Shown here piece by piece: positions 51,901-64,000 of a DNA stretch of 64,000 nt; the stretch's first letter is position 1, and each line of letters opens with the position of its first letter. The translations under genes and the position numbers were made by a program. The stretch is taken from assembly GCA_026929865.2 (NCBI GenBank), contig CM049403.1, positions 6,408,001-6,472,000 on the forward strand. The letters run 5' to 3'. The notes beneath the pieces are model-generated. The model was given only the letters and a program-made list of their open reading frames with translations, did no database searches and was not told the DNA's origin. The DNA comes from Hyperoplus lanceolatus. Its lineage: Eukaryota > Chordata > Actinopteri > Uranoscopiformes > Ammodytidae.

Positions 51901-53486
51901 TAACCACAGGCCAGATTTAAACAGGGTCTGCTGCGAGGACTGAGGGGGGCGTTCTGATCACTACACCACAGGTGCCGCCCGTGATTGTTGTTATTAGCAG
52001 TAGCTTCAGCTGGTTTAAAGAGTCCACATACAAGTAGGATTTCGGCACTGCTACTGTAATTTTCAATATTTATTGACATACAATGACAGGTCTCCACAGC
52101 ACTATATCCATTAAATATAAATAAACCACCACCTTGTGGCACTACACTTAATTAACTCTGACTGTTAGAATAAGACCAACATAAAACTATGGCCTATTAA
52201 CATATGGCTATTGTCCAAATTAGGAGGGAATTGCCTTTTTAATCGTTTAACTGTCCGACCAATGAACAGCATTTCAGTGCACGTGACCTTTGTTTCCAAT
52301 GTATAGTCCGTACATCATGTGAACTGGACCGAAGAAGCCACCAGGTTTCCATGTCTTCATGTCCCTCTTACCATGATGACTCCTGTCTCATTGTTGGCCA
52401 ACATGATGGAGATCAGACAAGTGCTGGGACGCACCGCAGCAATGATGTCATCCACCTCCACACAGCCTGTCACCTTGGAAACAGGCACAAACGTCACATC
52501 TGTGACAGGAACACAGTTAGCCGAACAAGTCTTATTGTCTTATCTTATTGCCCTGTTGGAAATCTGAATCAAACTTTACGGGGCGGTCTCCTACCTGCCT
52601 TGCCATCTTCCTGCAGGTGCTCAACAACTAGTTTGACCGAGTCATGTTCCACATTGGAGGTGACGATGTGAGGACGGAGCCCGGTGCTTTTTGTATTCCC
52701 CTTGTCTGGCTCCTCCCTGCAGTTTCTCCTGAAGTGTTCCACAGCAGTTGTAAGCACCAGATTATTGGCCTGAAAGAACATTTTTTTGCTATGACCCATC
52801 GGTTCACCCTTGAAAAAACAGATGTAGCATTTCAAAAAACAGCTTACAATGATAATGAGTAACAGAGGTACTCATTACCTCTGTTCCACCTGAGGTGAAA
52901 ATGATGTCTTCTGCTTTGCCTCCAACCATTCTGGCCACATTCTCTCTGGACTGGTTAATCATCCCCTTGGCTTTAGCTCCTAGGAATAAAGATTTGTTTT
53001 CCTGCAAATTAGGTCAAAGCTACAATAGCTCACTGACACATTAGTAAAGTCAAGTATTTAAAGTCAAGTATTTATTTATTATACTATCTATGGTATTTAC
53101 ACATGCAGCGTGCTTTGCATTTGGATACAGGTTGAAGGATTGTTCACCTGCTATATAATTGCTACTGGGGTTTCCCCAGGCATCCTGCAGGGCTTCAGAA
53201 ATAGCATTGATCACTTCGGGTTCCAGCGGAGTAGTAGCATTGTAGTCCATGTAGATCCTGTATCATATCAAGTACATTGAAGGAAAACTTTATTGTCTCA
53301 TTTCACGTACTGCGTAAAGAGCATTAGAAATAATCAAAGTAATTGAATGTAGCTTTCACTTTGTTTACAGGTGATAGAACAACCCAATTGAAGCAGTTCT
53401 TACCTGTCCAGATTCATCTCTGAACAATGATGAACGGAATGTGTGTGACCCTTTCCCTGGGTGATGTCACCACATTGATTGGCCAT
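48527..53486 (-). CDS. scly: Selenocysteine lyase
   Basis: Twelve minus-strand exons: 53404-53486, 53148-53257, 52879-52979, 52595-52769, 52372-52499, 51256-51411, 51066-51172, 50925-50961, 50240-50323, 49956-50055, 48778-48853 and 48527-48677. All phases join; the total is 1308 nt (435 residues plus stop), against 445 in human. It is a PLP-dependent class V aminotransferase-fold enzyme of the NifS/IscS family. It splits L-selenocysteine into alanine and selenium for reuse in selenoprotein synthesis, in the cytosol. Landmarks: [61 protein letters not shown], the PLP lysine in DYLTIVGHK (about residue 251), [16 protein letters not shown], and the active-site cysteine in [10 protein letters not shown] (about 379). 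The start MANQCGD is the only ATG in frame in the first exon before the conserved region. No damage was seen. Confidence 0.97.
48865..48909. repeat. (GA)n microsatellite
   Basis: About 22 GA units, 11 bases upstream (in transcription order) of the 48853 acceptor of scly. On the transcribed strand it is (CT)n and so supplies the polypyrimidine tract. Confidence 0.9.
48985..49905. mobile_element. Possible hAT-derived fragment
   Basis: 'ttggttctcaactggtcaag' on the left and 'ggtcgcgacccaccagggca' on the right resemble the ends of a common fish hAT family (TGGTTCTCAACTGG; GGGTCGCGACCC). The ends are imperfect and no target duplication was found. A separate MITE lies inside at 49303-49549. In scly intron 10. 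Confidence 0.45.
49303..49549. mobile_element. MITE with TAGCCTGG ends
   Basis: TAGCCTGGGCAATTC at the left; TGGCTATAGCCAGGCTG at the right supplies the inverted copy of AGCCTGG. Internal 'tgattggttgaaggttt' and 'aatcgcgttgataacgcc' are typical of a recurrent fish miniature element. No coding content. Confidence 0.55.
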
Positions 53487-54293
53487 GACACTCCTCGGGA
53501 GGAATAAGACCTAAGAAATGTAGCAGTGTAATTGTGTGTGTGTCGATTTTGTTCAATCAGGCAGAATTACCAGTAGAAACGAAACTCACTGCATCTTTAG
53601 TCAAACAATGAGTTACTTTAGTGAATAACAGCAGTTTTAATATATTCACTATATATAATAATATGTATGTCTGGCTCCACGTAGTGTCTCGTTTAAATGC
53701 CAGCTGGGTATCTAAGAGGTTTACTTCACACTTGAAAGCAACATAGAGTTAACGTGGCCAAATGTGTCCAGTGTCTCCTCCATGCTGTCAGCAACAGCAG
53801 TAGATGACAGGTATCTACTCAGCTATCCGGTAGCTTCCTCCTCACAGGTAAATAAATGGTAATACAAAAACTCGGCAAAACTCTTTAACTTGAACATTAA
53901 AACGTCCCGTCTCATTCCCGGTAGTGAAAGCCATATGACGAAGGCTATATGTAGTGGTTATTGTCTGTTATTGTCACAGACAGTTGTTAACTTTAGCTAC
54001 CGCTAGCTAGTGCTGCTGCGCTGCTAACTGTTTGCTAAATTACATTGAAATGTTAATTTGCTTTCAAGTTGTCACAGAAGCTGAGTTATTATATGTGCTC
54101 CCTCTTCGTATAGCGTGTCTTGGCTCTGTGTCTGTGTCTGACCTTGTGCAGTGATGTTCAAGTGTCCTGAATGTCTTTACTACTGTCTGTGTCAATCATC
54201 TGCTAGCTAGCCACGGTTTGAATGTCTGGACTGGATGCTCCGCTGGGTTGCCAGGTGCGTTAAAGAGAAACCAGCAAACCTGCCATTAGAACA
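53487..54293. other. scly 5' flank
   Basis: Upstream of the scly start codon and probably includes its promoter and 5' UTR. No TATA box or other motif was convincing. No coding exon on either strand. Ends at an 8-bp duplication that marks a hAT insertion. Confidence 0.45.
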
Positions 54294-54301
54294 CACTAGA
54301 G

Positions 54302-55072
54302 CAGGGGTTTTCAAAGTGTGAGAGAGTGAGCCTCCCCTCAGAGAACAAATTTCAGCGGTGTTTTTACAAATGTGTTTTTAATGTGTTTTTAAACACATTT
54401 TTTAATACATTTTACTTAGCATCTTAATCCAGTGTTTTAATCCTGCTTCCTTTAAGCATGGATAGTAGTGACTGAGTGTGCAGTGGAGTGAGAAAGATAG
54501 GCAGACAGACTTGCCCAAATTATTGACTATTGTTAAATGTCATTCACACACCCAGTGTTTTTTTTCGCTAGAGCCTCCAATGTCCTGATGGAGGAAAATA
54601 GTAGCCAGTGGAGAACCAGACCCTCCACTGGGGGTCCAGGGGTATGCCCCCCCGGAGATTTTTTTTCACCTTTTTAAAGTTAAATGCATGAATCTGGTGC
54701 TCTTTGAGAGGAAAATTAAGAGGCTAAATACGAGGAATTTTGTGTTTACAAATAATTTGGAGACACTGGGTCTGATGAATTAGAAGCTATTGAAGAAAGA
54801 CACATGGACTTTCCATAAAAATATTAATTTAAAATAAAAAAAATGTATGCAGGGCTTGGTGCTCTTTTTCTTTAACGAGACCTATTTCTCTGTAATATAA
54901 TGAATGCATTTAAATGCAGTGAGAGGAACGAAGCAGAAGAACTCTTGTCCAGCTATGCCGTGATCTTAATATAAAAAACACAAACTAAAAAAATATATAT
55001 ATATATTTCACATATTCATCTGCGCGCCCCCTGCCATAACCCCCCGCCCACCCCACAGTTTGAAAACCACTG
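54302..55072. mobile_element. Non-autonomous hAT element with exact 8-bp duplication
   Basis: Starts CAGGGGTTTTCAAAGTGTG; the right end in reverse complement is CAGTGGTTTTCAAACTGTG. CACTAGAG lies on both sides (54294-54301 and 55073-55080). 771 bp, no transposase frame. Confidence 0.93.
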
Positions 55073-55437
55073 CACTAGAGAACGCTCAATAAGATGATAG
55101 TCTTGATTTTATCACAGCAAGATAGGCCTACAGACAGATCATGTTAATAATGTAATAATCATATACATCGGTATCCAGTAGACAAGACAAGCATTTAGAA
55201 AAATAAAGATAGAGGCATAGCCTATTTAAAGCAGTCTCAAAACACTGGCCCACAGACTTGGCAACTCAATTCTGTATGTTTTCTTTAGTTAGGAAAAAAA
55301 CGATCTACTAACTCCATCAAAAGCTCTACAAACGTAGGCCTATTCATTGACTATATGAATAGGCCCTGATCCCAACTCATGAATTTATTGGTATATAAAT
55401 AAAGGCAATACATTCTATCATCATAAATCAAAACAAA

Positions 55438-55662
55438 ATTATTTTGAGGCCCCTGGAACCAAACGTAAGACTAGAATATATTTTAAACCAAACTGTGGGC
55501 CCTGCTGCTGTTAACAATAACAGTGAAACAGTAACTTTTCAGGTAGCTTTCTAACCTCAAACGGTGTTCCAGGGATAGGAACGTTTTTTTTATTTGTTAA
55601 TATACCTTTAGAAAATGTTGACTTCTCCAACACACCCAAAGTTACATAGTGTAGGCCTTTAA
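55438..55662. mobile_element. AGGTGCACTATGTA-family MITE, truncated copy
   Basis: Matches the right two thirds of 7131-7499 ('gtgggccctgctgctgt', 'ggtagctttctaac', 'aaagttacatagtg') and ends GGCCT-TTAA. The left end is missing. Confidence 0.75.
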
Positions 55663-55764
55663 GATATAATTGTTTTATTTGACTAAAGTGTATAGGCTAC
55701 TCTGTAATAAAAACACATGGGCTAAATAATATCTATGAATAAAGACGAAGAGTCCATTGCTTTG

Positions 55765-58700
55765 TGTTGCATAATCTCCATGTTTATTTAATATATGACA
55801 ATGTGTTTAGTGTACACAAATATTTGACGCTAAACTCCAACACTCAGAGACACTGACTGAACTACGGCCCATTTAAGATTTGTTTGTTTTTTTGTATTTT
55901 TTTTAAATGGGTTATAATACACTGTTCACAGCAATCATGTTTATATACAATGCAAAACAATTTGAAGAAAAGAAACAAAATATGTACCGGTGCAATTTAA
56001 TAGTGCAACAAAAAAGGAAAAAAATAAATTGATGTGGAAGCACAAAAATGTAAATGATATTCCTTCATAGGGGAGGGAAGGGATTAGAAAAAGTCGATTT
56101 TTGTGAAAGGCTGTGAGAGCATGATGCAGAAGGTAGTTATAAGTGCGACAGTAAGGTAACCTACAGCATTACTCTGTGCATGATGCAATGCCTAGCAGGG
56201 TCATAAGGAACCAACGTCTCCTCACACATGTAAGAGAACAGATAATTACAGGTGTGTCCCATCAGCTCTATTTGGTTCCCTGATAGTAAGCTACCTACAA
56301 TCATTAAGAACAGACCAGAGGACAAGTCAACACACAACCACTTCAGCAGGATAAGTCATTTCACATATCAATGTACATTCAGTGTGATTTTTGTTTTTAT
56401 GTGACTGCACCAACATCAACTTTGGTTGGGTCAAAATCAAATGTGATGCACATGAAAGGCCCGATGATAACACGAGGAAAAATCTCAACACAGAGAGGAG
56501 AATGGAGCAATTGCAGCGCTCGAATTTCCAGAGTGGGTTATAAAGGAAATGAGACAGAAATGAGTGCTCGAGTGTAATGTACAGTACGGTATTCCTTCAA
56601 TGATGATGCTATAGCTATCTGCAAAAAAAACAAGCCTGCGGTAGACTTTGATCTCAACATTGATCATCCAACTTGTTCCATATGAAATGAAAAATAATAA
56701 CAGACTGTTTGATTAATAATCACAACTACAGACAGTAGTACACACATGTAGGACTGTAAAATGTTCTGATATTGGATCTTTTACAAATATGTCCATAACA
56801 CAGAGAATACTTTTCAATCTTACAAAATATGCTCATAGTAGAGTTCTAAATTAGGCAAAATAATGTAAACGTTATGCAATAGGCCTATATAAATAATAAT
56901 GTAATGGTAATAACTTGGCAGAAAAAAAAACCCTGAATTGCTGTTACAATTGAATCATTTGAAGAAAAAATATATATATAATAATAATATTATTATATTT
57001 TTGTGTAACAGTTCATCATGAGAGATGTTCTCCCAGTGCCTGATATTGAGTGAAATGTCACCACTGTCATTGAGCATGCTTTCTAGGCTGGCTGACCTGA
57101 GGCATGCTCATTCAACAGACTTCCCAGAACATCTCAAAAGCTGTATCCGTCATTAGTTTTCAAACAGGTCCAGGTTCAGATTCATGGTGAATTATCATTC
57201 TGATCAGATGAAGGGATGAAAACAAAAGAGCAGTCATTTATCTTTCAACTTCCACGTTGACACGGTCCCTAAAACTTTTCCATTCAAAGCTAGACTCTAT
57301 TACAAACATAGCCATATGCTTTCTGACAAGCCTGACATAATGTTAAAGCAGGGTCTGTGTCATGTTAAAGTATTGGAATACTCTGCGTTATGGACATGTG
57401 TTACGATATGAAAGCTGATTGCAATAGAAGATATGTAACTTTGACATGAATTATACCTGTTTGTCTGATTATGTAAGTGATGATGATGATGATGACCAAA
57501 AGAAGGAAAGTGATGTTATATGATCTGCAGACACTTCCAAAACAGTTTTATAGCAGCATGAAGGATGTTGTTTCCAGGTAACTGGTGCAGAGGCATACTG
57601 TACAGTATGGTTGAAAAGAGAGGCACTACATTGAATCAATATACATATCATTCAGAAGAAAAAAAAACAGTTTGTACTTTTAATCATTTCACAAGGTAGC
57701 TTTGTGCAGCTGAGGATGGCGACAACCTTAATATTATGTCAACATTTTCAGAAGTGTGTTAGTTGGGGCTCAGGGCAGGTGTGACTATCCTTATCTTTAA
57801 GGATAAAGTATATTATTCAATATTATTCAAGTAATCTTCAGCACAAAGAAAGTGGCCAATCAGAAAGATATTACATTTTGTCTTCAATAGCATTAACTAC
57901 AAGGGGACAGGGTTGTCTTATTCAAACATTTAAGGAACTCATATTAAAAAGTGCAGTGTGCAGAAATTGCACGATACTACTACTTTAGAAATATAAATGT
58001 CTTTGTAAATAAATACATGCGGAAATAAATAATAAAGCTGTTAAATATCTAAATATATCACATTTTAAAAGAACTTAAATTCAGGTAGAGAATGAGAATA
58101 GATTGAGAGGATTAATGGTGATGATACTTGATTACTTGTTGTGTGATTGCAGATACCCTTGGTGCTCGTACAAGTAGCTAGAACGACATGAATTGATGAA
58201 AATGCCACAAGAACACAAGAGTCTACGATGATATGCCATTCTCTTGCCAGGCTGTGTGAGCTAAAGTTAAAGTCTAAGACGTTTTAGGAATAGAAGGCCG
58301 ATTACTCTATGCCCGTAACCATGGACCACAAAGAAAAGAGGATTATTCTATAGAGTTACACTCAACTGTCTTTTTTTTTTTCTTTAAGCATGTATTTTTC
58401 TAGCTGTATGCAAACCAGTTTAGACACCGTATATAGATATAGCTGTAGAGTCGAGAACAACCTGCATGTTCGTCGTAGCAATGTGATCCTCACTGACTTT
58501 AGTAAAAGGAAAAGTCACTGCATTTTTTCTTTAAGTAGTAAATGAATAAGGCTGGATGTGTCACTGACAACAACTACAGTACATTACTATACGTATGTAA
58601 TCTGAGATAAGAAACGCTTGCTACTTCCCCTGTTTTTTCTTCATTCGTCCAGCTATGAATAGACTCCAGTACAGTACAGTGAGAGCTTTTTTGAAGATAC

Positions 58701-58919
58701 GAGACTCACACGCCAGCAAAAAGGCCTGACACAGACTGGGGTGCTTTAGGTGCTGAGGACACTAGTGATAAACGGAGAGGGTACAGGGGGAAAGATGGTT
58801 GTTGGTGACTGTGGTGGAGGGGATGGGGGGCTCAGCACGAGGGGGGAGGGACAAGGATCTATGTACATCTTAGTCTTTGTGTTCTCTCTCTACTCTCATT
58901 GGCTATTGAGAGTCTCCTT
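55765..58919 (-). other. kif1a: kif1a 3' UTR (inferred)
   Basis: About 3.15 kb between the kif1a stop codon and an AATAAA on the minus strand at 55783-55788, with no repeats of the dispersed kinds common elsewhere in the window, except short A/T runs. Mammalian KIF1A also has a 3' UTR of several kilobases. No other gene was recognised here. Confidence 0.5.
55783..55788 (-). terminator. Candidate kif1a poly(A) signal
   Basis: AATAAA on the minus strand (plus strand reads TTTATT inside TGTTTATTTAAT), at the point where repeat-free sequence gives way to dispersed repeats. Confidence 0.45.
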
Positions 58920-63974
<5,055 letters not shown>

Positions 63975-64000
63975 TTAGGAAGGTCGCTGTGGGTGAACTT

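Overview
This is a stretch of vertebrate genome, almost certainly from a ray-finned (teleost) fish. Its genes have long introns with GT/AG splice sites. Their products align with vertebrate families as I know them from memory. The repeats are typical of fish: a V-SINE-like element ending in CTTA repeats, Tc1, hAT, pogo-like and TTAA-flanked DNA elements, and L2/CR1-type LINEs. No bacterial features, tRNA genes, rRNA genes or CRISPR arrays were seen.

Five host genes lie head-to-tail on the minus strand. From right to left, in transcription order, they are: the 3' end of a KIF1A-type kinesin (58920-63952, continuing past the right edge); scly, selenocysteine lyase (48527-53486, apparently complete with 12 exons); espnl, espin-like (11804-46954, ten exons found and at least two missing); klhl30 (5340-9817, complete with 7 coding exons); and the first three coding exons of a rootletin gene, probably crocc2 (3285-4480). 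Their human counterparts all lie in 2q37.3, so this looks like a conserved block. Splice phases were checked by hand: scly gives 435 codons plus stop and klhl30 gives 599 plus stop.

Between and inside the genes is a dense, layered set of mobile elements. (a) A LINE (15138-19640, minus) is interrupted by a second, oppositely oriented LINE (17893-19410) with a 7-bp target duplication. (b) A pogo-like element (25063-26833) carries a piece of LINE. (c) A Tc1 element (32131-37879) holds a hAT element with an exact 8-bp duplication and a 3.46-kb TTAA-flanked element, which itself contains two 0.92-kb inverted arms around a further TTAA insertion. (d) A nearly full-length LINE (38421-43574, minus) has ORF1, ORF2 and an extra downstream reading frame with a predicted membrane segment. 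(e) A pogo-like cluster lies at 43767-45919. (f) hAT elements with exact 8-bp duplications lie at 54302-55072 and 60580-62371, the second only 12 bases from a kif1a splice donor.

Small TTAA-flanked palindromic elements recur throughout, including one family present five times. The genes do not form a pathway. Espin-like proteins bind actin in hair-cell stereocilia, rootletin builds the ciliary rootlet, KIF1A carries synaptic vesicle precursors, SCLY recycles selenium, and KLHL30 is a BTB-Kelch protein. The linkage is ancestral synteny rather than an operon-like arrangement.
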